In this document: positions 39,784 to 48,546 of the stretch, in pieces
Layout: each line of letters begins with the position of its first letter
Position numbering within the stretch: the stretch's first letter is position 1
Assembly (NCBI GenBank): GCA_002709695.1
Contig: PAQF01000026.1
Coordinates: forward strand, 155,646 to 219,645
Direction of reading: 5' to 3'
From: Candidatus Poribacteria bacterium
Lineage (GTDB): Bacteria; Poribacteria; WGA-4E; UBA9662
Length of the DNA: 64,000 bases
Notes under the pieces: model-generated
The model's input: only the letters and a program-made list of their open reading frames with translations
What the model was told of the DNA's origin: nothing
Database searches by the model: none
Position numbers and translations under genes: made by a program

Positions 39784-40863
39784 ATGAATTCAAATTTATT
39801 TTTTTTAAATTGCAAATCGGCTAGCAGGTTTGCTGGTTTTATGCTCATTTTTGTTTTGCTACCAGTTTACCTTACAATAGCAGAGGAAGGTAGCCACCCA
39901 GCCGAATTTCTGAGCCTAGGTGTTGGAGCACGCGCTTTAGGAATGGGAGGAATGTTTGTGTCCATTGCCAACGATGCCACAGCAGCATATTGGAATCCCG
40001 CAGGGTTAACCGAAGCAGGAAATCATGCATTTTCCACAATGTATTCTGACAGTTTTAGATCCAGCCAAGGTGGATTCTTAAACAAAGGACTAGTGCAATA
40101 TAGCTTTATTAATTATGTCCTACAAATCGAGGATATCGGGAGCGTAGGTGTAAGTTGGATTCGTCTGGGAGTCGATGAAATCCCCAGAACGACCTTTATC
40201 GATGTCAATGGCGATGGTGAACTTGGATCTTTCCAAGATAAGAATGCAAATGGAGAGAAAGATCCAGGAGAGTTCTACATTGATCGCCCAACGGTTGCCG
40301 AATATTTCAATAATGCCGACAACGCAATCCTATTTTCATATGCAAAAATAATAAACGCTAATCTATCTGTTGGTGGTAATCTCAAAATTTTACGACAGAC
40401 CATCTTCCAAAACTCTGGCAATGGTTTCGGAACTGACCTTGGGATGATTTTTCAACCGATTAACAATTTACGACTCGGTCTCATGATCCAAGACGCCACT
40501 GGCACACAAATCGCTTGGGATACGGGAAGCAACCCAACTTTCACACGTAAAACTCGACTGCGAATCGGTGGCTCATACGGATTCAGCATAAGCAAGATTG
40601 GACACCTAACATGCGGTATAGATGCAGAATCTAGGCAGGCAGATCTAAAATCCGACCAAAGCAACGACATACTAGTCTACTATGGCTCTGAATTGTGGTT
40701 GTTTAAATTGGTCGCGCTCCGTATCGGTGGTCGAGGAGGCAAAATCTCTTCGGGGGCTGGGTTCCGACTTAAGTTTCAAGAAGCACAAGTTTTTGCTGAC
40801 TACGCATTTAAATCTCATGACCTTGGCAGTTCACAAAGAATATCTGTATCAGGAAGCTTTTAA
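39784..40863 (+). CDS. PorV/PorQ-family outer membrane beta-barrel protein
   Basis: Predicted outer-membrane barrel of the PorV/UPF0164 family (359 residues). After the signal peptide the diagnostic motif appears: FLSLGVGARALGMGGMFV followed by ATAAYWNPAGL. The body has alternating strands and an aromatic-ended C-terminus (SQRISVSGSF). In Bacteroidetes PorV shuttles cargo with type IX sorting domains; in other phyla the family is widespread with less certain roles. An acidic insert (DVNGDGELGSFQDKNANGEK) looks like a calcium-binding loop. ATG 39784 is preferred; an upstream ATG at 39718 would overlap the preceding gene. Confidence 0.8.
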   Translation: MNSNLFFLNCKSASRFAGFMLIFVLLPVYLTIAEEGSHPAEFLSLGVGARALGMGGMFVSIANDATAAYWNPAGLTEAGNHAFSTMYSDSFRSSQGGFLNKGLVQYSFINYVLQIEDIGSVGVSWIRLGVDEIPRTTFIDVNGDGELGSFQDKNANGEKDPGEFYIDRPTVAEYFNNADNAILFSYAKIINANLSVGGNLKILRQTIFQNSGNGFGTDLGMIFQPINNLRLGLMIQDATGTQIAWDTGSNPTFTRKTRLRIGGSYGFSISKIGHLTCGIDAESRQADLKSDQSNDILVYYGSELWLFKLVALRIGGRGGKISSGAGFRLKFQEAQVFADYAFKSHDLGSSQRISVSGSF

Positions 40864-40874
40864 CGAGGAAAAAC

Positions 40875-41189
40875 TTGTCGGAACAAGCACTGATTATACC
40901 AATTGCAGGAACAGAAGAATCGTGGTTGGAACTTTATTGGGACATGGAACACCATATCGCTGAATTTCGATTACATATAATGGAAGAAGAAACCCCCATT
41001 CAATTATGGGAAATGTCCGTCCCTATCCCGAAATCCGACACAGCGATAGATCTGCTGAAACCTCTTGAAAATTTGGGCGATCTATGTTACTCACTTTACA
41101 AAACCACTCCAGAAACAATGGAGGTTCTTCCAGACCTTGCACATGTACTCTTAGACTTCCGCCGCTTTATGCAAAATCTTCAAAACTGA
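40875..41189 (+). CDS. Hypothetical protein, 104 residues
   Basis: Small acidic protein starting at TTG with CGAGGA six to eleven bases upstream. It has an N-terminal beta-rich part (LIIPIAGTEESWLELYW, RLHIMEEETPIQLWEM) and a helical C-terminus (DLLKPLENLGDLCYSL, LAHVLLDFRRFMQNL). I do not recognise it. It sits 11 bp after the PorV gene and 20 bp before arsC on the same strand, so it is likely translated as part of that operon. Confidence 0.5.
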   Translation: MSEQALIIPIAGTEESWLELYWDMEHHIAEFRLHIMEEETPIQLWEMSVPIPKSDTAIDLLKPLENLGDLCYSLYKTTPETMEVLPDLAHVLLDFRRFMQNLQN

Positions 41190-41209
41190 AAAAACGAAGG
41201 AGTAAACCT

Positions 41210-41566
41210 ATGCCACCAATTCCGAAAATGTTCCACAATCCAAAATGTTCCAAGAGTCGGGCAACACTCCAACTCTTAAAGGAAAGAAAACAAGAAATCA
41301 AAATAATCGAGTACTTGCAGGAACCACCCACCGCTGAAGAGCTTGATCGTATTCTTCGCCAACTCGATAAGAAACCAATCGAGATAATTCGTGTAAAAGA
41401 AGATCGTTTCAGTGAACTCGGACTTTCTATTAATGATAACCGATCAAGAGAAGAATGGATCCAAATCATGATTGAGAACCCAACACTAATTGAACGCCCA
41501 ATAGTTGTTAACAACGACAAGGCCATTCTCGGTAGACCACCTGAAAATGTCATTGAAATATTATAA
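41210..41566 (+). CDS. arsC: ArsC-family glutaredoxin-dependent arsenate reductase-like protein
   Basis: Thioredoxin-fold protein of 118 residues in the ArsC/YffB family. The nucleophilic Cys13 lies in the CxxSR motif (HNPKCSKSRATL). The later conserved segment IERPIVVNNDKAILGRPPE carries the Arg pair of the substrate site. ATG 41210 has AAGGAG eight bases upstream. Classical ArsC reduces arsenate with glutaredoxin; no arsR or arsB is adjacent, so a general thiol role (as for YffB or Spx-like relatives) is also possible. Confidence 0.85.
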   Translation: MPPIPKMFHNPKCSKSRATLQLLKERKQEIKIIEYLQEPPTAEELDRILRQLDKKPIEIIRVKEDRFSELGLSINDNRSREEWIQIMIENPTLIERPIVVNNDKAILGRPPENVIEIL

Positions 41567-41609
41567 TCAAAATAATTTATCACGAAACTATGAAAGGTAA
41601 TGAAATCGC

Positions 41610-42035
41610 TTGCTAATTCGTTCACTAATCGGTGTAGCAATTTTGAATTTTATTCTTCCGCCAACTCCCCCGGATGAATTAGCCGATCTTGACTTTATCC
41701 TAAGGTCTAACCCAATTACAATTCCCATGAAGCAATCAAACAGAATTTCCAATTCCCGAGAAACATCTGAATTCAAGTTGATCTCAACCAAATTGATCAG
41801 AATCTACCAGAAGTTTATCTCGTCACAAGATAGCGAAGTATGTAACTTCACCCCTAGTTGTTCTCAATTTGGAATGTCCGCAATCCAGAATTTTGGTGTT
41901 TTACAGGGGGTCTTGCTAATTACCGACCGGCTTTGTCGATGTAATGGGGCAGCTAAATTCCATTATCCAATAGATCTCCAAACGGGACTATCTTTCGATC
42001 CAATTGATCATTATTCGCACCAATCATTGAGATGA
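41610..42035 (+). CDS. yidD: YidD-family membrane protein insertion factor
   Basis: Protein of 141 residues, longer than the usual 70-85 because of an N-terminal extension of about 55 residues. The YidD core is clear: LIRIYQKFISS, then CNFTPSCSQFGMSAIQ and the cysteine pair RLCRCN. YidD assists YidC-dependent insertion of inner-membrane proteins in E. coli. It starts at TTG. Its stop overlaps the next start by 4 bases (ATGA at 42032-42035), indicating translational coupling to the TPR gene. No yidC, rnpA or rpmH accompanies it. Confidence 0.85.
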   Translation: MLIRSLIGVAILNFILPPTPPDELADLDFILRSNPITIPMKQSNRISNSRETSEFKLISTKLIRIYQKFISSQDSEVCNFTPSCSQFGMSAIQNFGVLQGVLLITDRLCRCNGAAKFHYPIDLQTGLSFDPIDHYSHQSLR

Positions 42036-42871
42036 TGATTTGTTTTGTCATGCTTTTTTTGATACTTACCCTAGGGGTAAATGCTAACCCTATTGACTAC
42101 AACCATCCTCAAAACATACGAAAGTTTGCCGATCACCTTTATGATCAAGGCGATTATCTATCAGCTATCGGGGAATATCAACGTTATCTATTTTCTAGTC
42201 CCAAAGATAAAAATCAGATCTTGTATCGAATTGGACTAAGTTACCGTGCAACGGGACAAATTAGTAAGGCAATAGATACTTTCAATTGGATCCTAAAAAA
42301 ACAACCCAGTAGTCAGCTAGCCAAGACCATTTACTATCAAATCGCACATTCTCATTTTTTAGCTAATGAGTACGAGAAAGCAATTGATTTTCTTGGACAA
42401 ACTACCGATCCACTAGCTCGTCAATTAACTGGCATTAATCTTTTGATGCTCAAGCGTTGGAACTCAGCACTAGAATTATTCAATCAACTTGATCTTGAAA
42501 ATCTCCCAACTGATATACGAAAAAGTAATGCTAACTACCAAGAACTGGCGGTTAGAGGAAAGCACCTGCCACGAAAAAGTCCAATACTTGCTGGTTGCCT
42601 TTCTACAGTTATTCCAGGAACAGGCAAGATTTACAATGAGCGTCTTGCCGATGCAGTTAACGCAATGATTACCATTGGACTCAGCAGTTGGCTAGCTTAC
42701 GATGGATTTAAGAAAAACGGACCGAACTCGGTTAAAGGTTGGACATTCGGCGTTGTTGCCTGTTCCTTTTACTTGGGTAACATCTATGGGGCCGTGATCG
42801 CTTCACAAACACATAATCAACAAATAGAATCGAAATTCTTAGAACAATTAAGGTGGGATATTGGACAATGA
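42032..42871 (+). CDS. TPR protein with C-terminal membrane hairpin, paralog 1
   Basis: Exported or membrane protein of 279 residues with a signal sequence (MICFVMLFLILTLGVNANP). TPR-like helices occupy about 28-150 (FADHLYDQGDYLSAIGEYQ, YRIGLSYRATGQISKAID). The C-terminal third has two hydrophobic segments introduced by the motif STVIPGTGKIYNERLADAV. The next gene encodes a paralog with the same plan. Coupled to yidD by an ATGA overlap and to the paralog by a second ATGA overlap, which suggests the three act in one envelope process. Specific function unknown. Confidence 0.7.
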   Translation: MMICFVMLFLILTLGVNANPIDYNHPQNIRKFADHLYDQGDYLSAIGEYQRYLFSSPKDKNQILYRIGLSYRATGQISKAIDTFNWILKKQPSSQLAKTIYYQIAHSHFLANEYEKAIDFLGQTTDPLARQLTGINLLMLKRWNSALELFNQLDLENLPTDIRKSNANYQELAVRGKHLPRKSPILAGCLSTVIPGTGKIYNERLADAVNAMITIGLSSWLAYDGFKKNGPNSVKGWTFGVVACSFYLGNIYGAVIASQTHNQQIESKFLEQLRWDIGQ

Positions 42872-43689
42872 TACTTTCTCTCTTGTCCGTATTAGTTTGC
42901 ACAGATCCTGCAGTTGATCTTGGCGACTCCTTTTCTAATTTAGGAAATTACAATCAAGCCATTACCGAATACAAACGATTCCTTTTTTTTAATCCAGAGG
43001 GATCTAAATCAGCTGAGATTCACTATAAGATAGGATTAGCATATAAATCAGATCACCTATGGGATCAAGCAATTCAATCAATGAACTCTGCGTTGAAACG
43101 TACCAAAGACTTGGAATCTAAATCTAAGATCCAAATTGACTTAGCTATCACTTACCTTGCCAGCAATCAACCCAATTTGGCTTTACTCAAATTAATGAGT
43201 GTATTATCTCAACCAACATCGAGTCAGTTACACAAGCGTGCCTCGTTTCTTAAAGGACTCACTGAAATTTATCTGTTTAACTGGAAGGCAGCACGTTCAA
43301 CTTTCAAAACATACTTCGAAAACGAATCAAGATTCCATCAAATTGATACAATAATAAATCAAGCAATTAAAAGTCCTAGAAAGTCAGGCTCTGTTGCCAC
43401 AATTTTGTCGACGATTCTACCTGGTTCAGGTCAAATTTATGCTAACAATTGGGTAGATGGATTCAACGCACTTGTACTCAACGGCTTGTTTGGTTACACT
43501 TCGTTTTCAGCAGCTAAATCCGGCAATTATCGTGATTCCTCATTCTTGACACTATTTTTATGGATGCGTTATTATTTGGGGAACCGAAACAATGCAAAGC
43601 AAACTGCTTATCAAGTCAACAGAAAACAAGATTTGGCCTTTGCAAAATTGGTTGTAGAGGAATTACAAGCGATATGGCAAGAAAAATAA
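42868..43689 (+). CDS. TPR protein with C-terminal membrane hairpin, paralog 2
   Basis: A 273-residue paralog of the preceding gene. It has a short signal sequence (MILSLLSVLVC), TPR helices (FSNLGNYNQAITEYKRF, YKIGLAYKSDHLWDQAIQ) and the motif STILPGSGQIYANNWVDGFN before two hydrophobic segments. ATG 42868 lies in an ATGA overlap with the previous stop, so I prefer it to the GTG at 42853. Its 3' end overlaps the next gene start by 16 bases. The PGSGQIY motif recurs in small membrane proteins of many phyla; function unknown. Confidence 0.7.
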   Translation: MILSLLSVLVCTDPAVDLGDSFSNLGNYNQAITEYKRFLFFNPEGSKSAEIHYKIGLAYKSDHLWDQAIQSMNSALKRTKDLESKSKIQIDLAITYLASNQPNLALLKLMSVLSQPTSSQLHKRASFLKGLTEIYLFNWKAARSTFKTYFENESRFHQIDTIINQAIKSPRKSGSVATILSTILPGSGQIYANNWVDGFNALVLNGLFGYTSFSAAKSGNYRDSSFLTLFLWMRYYLGNRNNAKQTAYQVNRKQDLAFAKLVVEELQAIWQEK

Positions 43690-44939
43690 AAATTGGACTC
43701 GTCGGAGTGGGTATGTTTGGTGGCGATGTACACTTACGTACCTACGCTGACTTACAGAGAAGCGGGATCGCACCATGGCTTGGTCGCATAGGATATGATG
43801 ACTTTGCCTCCGAATTCGCTGATGTGACTTTTGAGCTCGTTGGTACGGGTACTCGCACAAAGGTGTCAGGAGAACGTGCGAAAGTCACATACGGTGACCT
43901 AACCGGTGTACCAATCAAGACCTTCCATGGTGAAACTCCATGGGTACATATGATCGAACAGTTCCCAGACCTTGATATCCTAGCAGTTGCAACACCTGAT
44001 CATCTTCATACTGCTCCAATTCTCCATGGACTTCAAAAGGATATACATGTGGTGGCGGAGAAACCAATGACACTAAGCACCGCAGAAGCAGACAAAATTA
44101 TCAAACTCGCACAAGAAAAAAATTTACTGGTCGGTCTAGACATGCATAAAAGATACGATCCAGACCACCTCAAAATATTCCATGAACTGGTAGATCAAAT
44201 GGGAAAACCTATCTATGGGCGGGCAGTTTTGGAAGAGCCGCTTGAGGTTTCCACAAACACATTCAAGTGGGTAGAAGAAAGTGACCCTTTTAGCTATGTA
44301 GGAGTTCACTGGACGGATCTTTTTGTCGGTTACCTCAACATCAAACCAGTTTCAATTTTTGCTGTCGGGCAAAAGATGAAATTAAGTCAGGAATATGGAA
44401 TTAACGCCTACGACGCTACACAGGTAAGCGTTGTATTTGATAACGGTATGCATGTTCATTTTGCCAATAATTGGATTACCCCGAACGACTTCGAAGGTCC
44501 CGTTAATCAAGAAAGTGAAATTTTAATGACGAGAGGAAAAATAGAATCAGATTCCCAATATCGTGGGTTACGCTACACGATCGAAGGTGGTGGATCCCAT
44601 ACGTCAAATACGCATTTCACACGTGATGTGTTTCGTCACGATGGATCAAAAGCTTACGTCGGTTATGGCAAAGATAGCCTAATTGCCTGTATCCTCGGCG
44701 TTTTGCGGATTAAATTCAATAACCATTCGCTGATAGACATCGACCGTACATACCCGACAGCTGAGGAGGGCCGAATTTCAGTTGCCATCATTGAGACGGC
44801 TAGAATTGTGATGGATCTTAATTTCGGTTATCTGCAGAAAAATATGGGGACGCCCGTAACAGCTAAGTTTGGAAACGATGGCATCATAATTCTTGATCCA
44901 TACACAGGAAATCGGCACATTTACGACAAATTGCTATAG
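43674..44939 (+). CDS. Gfo/Idh/MocA family oxidoreductase (long form)
   Basis: NAD(P)-dependent oxidoreductase of 421 residues, longer than typical for the family (about 350) because of an insert of about 45 residues after the first strand. The Rossmann motif is IGLVGVGMFGGDVHL, the family Lys is in VAEKPMTLSTAEA, and the C-terminal domain includes VGVHWTDLFVGYLNI. ATG 43674 begins just before the first strand; earlier in-frame starts would lie inside the preceding gene. It is followed by an aminotransferase, suggesting sequential oxidation and amination of a sugar or cyclitol (inference). Confidence 0.85.
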   Translation: MARKIKIGLVGVGMFGGDVHLRTYADLQRSGIAPWLGRIGYDDFASEFADVTFELVGTGTRTKVSGERAKVTYGDLTGVPIKTFHGETPWVHMIEQFPDLDILAVATPDHLHTAPILHGLQKDIHVVAEKPMTLSTAEADKIIKLAQEKNLLVGLDMHKRYDPDHLKIFHELVDQMGKPIYGRAVLEEPLEVSTNTFKWVEESDPFSYVGVHWTDLFVGYLNIKPVSIFAVGQKMKLSQEYGINAYDATQVSVVFDNGMHVHFANNWITPNDFEGPVNQESEILMTRGKIESDSQYRGLRYTIEGGGSHTSNTHFTRDVFRHDGSKAYVGYGKDSLIACILGVLRIKFNNHSLIDIDRTYPTAEEGRISVAIIETARIVMDLNFGYLQKNMGTPVTAKFGNDGIIILDPYTGNRHIYDKLL

Positions 44940-44957
44940 GAGGAAGGTCTGGATTAA

Positions 44958-46268
44958 ATGGCAAGTACACCAATTTATATTGAAAATGATAGCAGATCCA
45001 ATGAAATTCGTAAGCAAACAATCGACCTTATCCCAAAAAGCCACAAGACATACACACCAACTCAACTGGTAGTTAATCGAGCTGAGGGTGCTCGGCTCTG
45101 GAATCCTGAAGGTCGAGAGTTTATCGATTTTTCATCGGGAGTATTAGTAGCCAATTTGGGACATAATCACCCTTACTTTGAAGAACGGTACGCTAGTTAC
45201 ATCAGTAACTTACCAAGAAATGCTTATAATATGCTGACCGAGATTGAGGTAACTGCAGCTAGACGTCTAATCAAAAACCTAAACCACAAAAAAATGGAAA
45301 AGGTATTATGGTCAACTTGCGGTTCTGCGGGTATTATCAAGGCGATCTGGTCGGCGCTGCAATACCATCCAGATCGCCATATTATCCTATCAACAAAATA
45401 TGGGTTTCATGGCAAAAAAGGGCTAGCGGGGGACATCACTGGAGAAAAAAGCAAAAATCCAAACGTTCGCTGGATTGATTTCATCATGTTTACTGACCAA
45501 AGGGATGTTCCCGCTCAGCCTTCTGACCAGGATCATTGGATTGGCCAGCAACTAGATGCACTTAAACAAGAATATCCAAATCAGATTTCAATGCTAGTAA
45601 CAGAACCCTACCTTGGTGCAAAAGGTTCTTTTCACCCACCCTCATGGTACCTCCGCCAATTAAACGACTGGTGTGACGAAAACAACATAGTTTTTATTTT
45701 AGATGAAGTCCAATCCTGTCATGGCCGAACTGGTGAAATGTATGCATTCAAGAAGCATGGGCTGGATCCCGATCTAGTTGTACTGGGAAAGGGTATTGGA
45801 AATGGTGAACCGATTTCTGCCGTTACGGGACGAGCTGATATATTAGACCTTATGGACTATGGTGAAGCATCTGACACATTTAGTGGAAATCCACGTGGCT
45901 GTGCAGCGGTTGTTGCAACCTTGGACACTTTCGAAAAATTCCCTATTGTCGAAAACTGTTATAAAATGAGTGGAATTGTCGCTAATCAACTTTATAAACT
46001 TATCGAAGAATTCGAATTTTTAGGCCACGCTAGAGGCGAGGGCCTAGTTTGGGGATTAGAAATAAACGCATACGCAGGAAGATCAGCAGATGAAATGGCA
46101 AATGAATCAGTTTTACAAGCCTACCACCATGGTATTCATTTAATTGGTCCGCTTGCAGGAAATGTGTTGCGTATCTCTCCTCCGCTCATTATTTCCCATA
46201 CAGAAGTCATCGAAGGTTTTAACCGATTATACAAAGCATTCGATGCCATAAGCAATATGACAAGATAA
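44958..46268 (+). CDS. Class III PLP-dependent aminotransferase
   Basis: Aminotransferase of 436 residues in the 4-aminobutyrate/acetylornithine group, transferring an amino group between an omega-amine or amino-sugar-like donor and a keto acid. The cofactor Asp is in FILDEVQSCHGRTG and the Schiff-base Lys is K278 in VLGKGIGNGEP. The N-terminal motif LWNPEGREFIDFSSG and the SGNPRGCAAVVATL helix are typical. An AGGAGG lies 15-20 bases before the start. It ends with TAATG, overlapping the methyltransferase start by one base. Substrate not determinable from sequence. Confidence 0.88.
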   Translation: MASTPIYIENDSRSNEIRKQTIDLIPKSHKTYTPTQLVVNRAEGARLWNPEGREFIDFSSGVLVANLGHNHPYFEERYASYISNLPRNAYNMLTEIEVTAARRLIKNLNHKKMEKVLWSTCGSAGIIKAIWSALQYHPDRHIILSTKYGFHGKKGLAGDITGEKSKNPNVRWIDFIMFTDQRDVPAQPSDQDHWIGQQLDALKQEYPNQISMLVTEPYLGAKGSFHPPSWYLRQLNDWCDENNIVFILDEVQSCHGRTGEMYAFKKHGLDPDLVVLGKGIGNGEPISAVTGRADILDLMDYGEASDTFSGNPRGCAAVVATLDTFEKFPIVENCYKMSGIVANQLYKLIEEFEFLGHARGEGLVWGLEINAYAGRSADEMANESVLQAYHHGIHLIGPLAGNVLRISPPLIISHTEVIEGFNRLYKAFDAISNMTR

Positions 46269-47113
46269 TGGGAATCCAGACGATGGATCTAGAATTTATT
46301 ACCTGTCCAGTATGTGCTGTTCAGGGCACAAGCCCATTACTTAACAAAGACGGATTTTCGATTGTTACTTGCAATCATTGCAATCTAAAATACGTCAACC
46401 CACGCCTAAAAGCTAGCAACTTGGAAGAAAACTACATTGATGGTTATTACCCAGTGGCAAAACGCAATCATATCCAACATAATGACATGGAATGGCTACA
46501 GATGGAAGAACGGTTGGGCGAGATCCAAAGGAAATTCCCACATCAGGGCCGTATTCTAGACCTAGGATGCGGAATGGGAACTTTCTTATACCTAGCAAGA
46601 AAAAAAGGATGGGAGACCTTCGGTGTAGATTTGTCTCAAGATGGAGTAGGTTTTGCCCGTGAAAATTATAATCTGGATATCTTTTGCGGTAGCGTTTTTG
46701 AAATTGGTTTTCCCAGTCATCACTTCGATGTTATTACACTATACCATGTGCTGGAACACATTCCAGAACCAAATTTGCTACTCGCAGAACTACGACGCAT
46801 ATTAAAACCAAAAAGAGGATGCCTTGTTGTTGAAGTACCAAATGGCGAAAGCATACAAATCCGTATTCAAGGTAAGAATTGGCCGTATGTACATCCCGCA
46901 GACCATCTCTACTATTTTTCGGTATCAACACTAACCAAGTTGCTTAAAAAACATGGATTTAACCGGGTTGAAGCAGGAAAGCCCAAACGAGTTGGGAGAA
47001 GAAATGGGGTAATCAATCAACTGAAGTTTGCTACTCAATATAGCGTTTCATCAGTGTTAGTTAAATATAATCTAGCAACAATAATTCGTTGCTATGCTAC
47101 TTCCAATCAATAG
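46268..47113 (+). CDS. Class I SAM-dependent methyltransferase with zinc-ribbon-like N-terminus
   Basis: Methyltransferase of 281 residues. A four-cysteine ribbon (CPVC ... CNHC in the first 40 residues) precedes a methyltransferase_12/23-type domain: motif I LDLGCGMGTFLYL, FGVDLSQDG, and HVLEHIPEPNLLLAEL. This N-terminal ribbon and core resemble C- and O-methyltransferases of sugar and polyketide pathways. Translationally coupled to the aminotransferase. It ends 7 bases inside the convergent purS gene. Role in modifying a product of the preceding two enzymes is inferred. Confidence 0.8.
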   Translation: MGIQTMDLEFITCPVCAVQGTSPLLNKDGFSIVTCNHCNLKYVNPRLKASNLEENYIDGYYPVAKRNHIQHNDMEWLQMEERLGEIQRKFPHQGRILDLGCGMGTFLYLARKKGWETFGVDLSQDGVGFARENYNLDIFCGSVFEIGFPSHHFDVITLYHVLEHIPEPNLLLAELRRILKPKRGCLVVEVPNGESIQIRIQGKNWPYVHPADHLYYFSVSTLTKLLKKHGFNRVEAGKPKRVGRRNGVINQLKFATQYSVSSVLVKYNLATIIRCYATSNQ

Positions 47114-47580
47114 ACATCAAAAGTTTCAATGACTTCGTTTGATAATAAACGGGTGGCTATAGTCTTTACTTGAGCGTGGTTAACATCGCCTTTAACCCAG
47201 TATTTTCTCCCTGTTTGCACTGATTTAACTCCTAAAATCCCAAGATCTGAAATCCCTTTCTCCACACTTTGTCCGACAGCATCAGTTACACCCAATTTAA
47301 ACTGGACTTCAATTGCCAAATCGCTCTGTGGGACATTCGGTTTAACAGTCACCACCACATTCTCATTGCATTCAAAATCCTGAGTGATTGGATCTGCAAG
47401 TAATTTAGAAGCAACCTGATAGACGATATCCGAATCAATGTCACCTTCAAGGTAGTAGATCTGTGCCGTACGGACTTCATCGACATTGGGAATTCCAAGA
47501 TCCATGATATCTTGTCGCAATATTCTTCCAATATTATCGTCTATATTCGGTTTATAAGTGACTTCGATTTTCCAACCCAT
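47107..47580 (-). CDS. purS: Tandem PurS-domain protein
   Basis: A 157-residue protein made of two PurS-like domains of about 78 residues. Domain 1 shows KIEVTYKPNIDDNIGRIL and VRTAQIYYLEGD; domain 2 shows AIEVQFKLGVTDAVGQSV and VQTGRKYWVKGD. PurS is normally a single-domain dimer that joins PurL and PurQ to form FGAM synthase in purine synthesis. The N-terminal part of large PurL enzymes is a fused PurS pair, so this protein could be a free single-chain version. It lies 15 bp downstream of prmA on the same strand; purL and purQ are not in the window. Confidence 0.75.
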   Translation of the reverse strand: MGWKIEVTYKPNIDDNIGRILRQDIMDLGIPNVDEVRTAQIYYLEGDIDSDIVYQVASKLLADPITQDFECNENVVVTVKPNVPQSDLAIEVQFKLGVTDAVGQSVEKGISDLGILGVKSVQTGRKYWVKGDVNHAQVKTIATRLLSNEVIETFDVY

Positions 47581-47595
47581 TGATCCTTACTGACC

Positions 47596-48477
47596 TCACT
47601 TTTTCAGTCTAGCCAAAATAGCGAACCATTCGTTACTCTGACGGGTTTTTAAACATTCGAAATTATTCTTAATCAATTCGGTTTTCACTTTATATACTTC
47701 GTTTTCCATTATACCCGACAGGATAAGATGCCCACCTGATTTCAGATATTTAGGCACTTGTGGTATCATAGGTAATATAACCTTGGTCAAAATGTTAGCT
47801 ACAATCAGATGGAATTTTTGATTTAACTCAGTAACCCGATCCATCTGCTTGACATCAACCACACCTTCAACAGAATTATGTCCAAAGTTTTCTCCGGCGA
47901 TTTCCACAGCTTTTTTATCCACATCAACCGCACAGATCTTTTTGGCTCCAAGTTTGGCTGCAACGATGGCCAAAATTCCAGATCCTGTTCCAATATCAGC
48001 TATAATTTCTCCTCCCTTGATGACTTCTTCCAGTAACAAAATTGACAGCTGTGTTGTCGGATGATGACCTGTTCCAAAAGCCATTCCTGGATTAAGACGA
48101 ATCAGAACGTCACTTTCAGAAGGTTCAACGCGATGCCATGTCGGAGCAATAATTATCCGCTTACCTATTTTTAGCGGAGGAAAAGCTGACCGCCAATTCT
48201 CAGACCAATTGGCGGTTGGTACAGATTTCAAGTGCACTTCTGTGTTTTCAGCGGAGAGACCAAAACTCGGCAATTTTTTTATGAAGTTGCGCAGGTTGAT
48301 AACGCGGGTTCCAACTAAATCACTAACAGGAAAGTACGCAATAAGGATTGTTTGATCGCTTTTTTCGGGATCGGTCTTGATTTCAACACCATTAGCTTTC
48401 TGATCGAAAAGGTAATTTTCTATTGCCGCAGATGCTTCCTCAGACGTTTCGACTGTGATTTGAGCCCACTTCATCAT
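47596..48477 (-). CDS. prmA: Ribosomal protein L11 methyltransferase
   Basis: PrmA trimethylates ribosomal protein L11. The 293-residue protein has the N-terminal substrate-recognition domain (WAQITVETSEEASAAI) and the methyltransferase core. The invariant PrmA stretch NPGMAFGTGHHPTTQLS is present, as are the SAM motif DIGTGSGILAIVAAKLGA and the loop VANILTKVILP. It follows dnaJ by about 70 bp, a common gene order in bacteria. A second ATG is the next codon, so the start could be three bases later. Confidence 0.95.
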   Translation of the reverse strand: MMKWAQITVETSEEASAAIENYLFDQKANGVEIKTDPEKSDQTILIAYFPVSDLVGTRVINLRNFIKKLPSFGLSAENTEVHLKSVPTANWSENWRSAFPPLKIGKRIIIAPTWHRVEPSESDVLIRLNPGMAFGTGHHPTTQLSILLLEEVIKGGEIIADIGTGSGILAIVAAKLGAKKICAVDVDKKAVEIAGENFGHNSVEGVVDVKQMDRVTELNQKFHLIVANILTKVILPMIPQVPKYLKSGGHLILSGIMENEVYKVKTELIKNNFECLKTRQSNEWFAILARLKK

Positions 48478-48546
48478 TGAACTTCAGTTGCTAACATCAC
48501 GATAATATAGATAGACAAATTATGAAAATGTGCGAAACTAAGGTTA

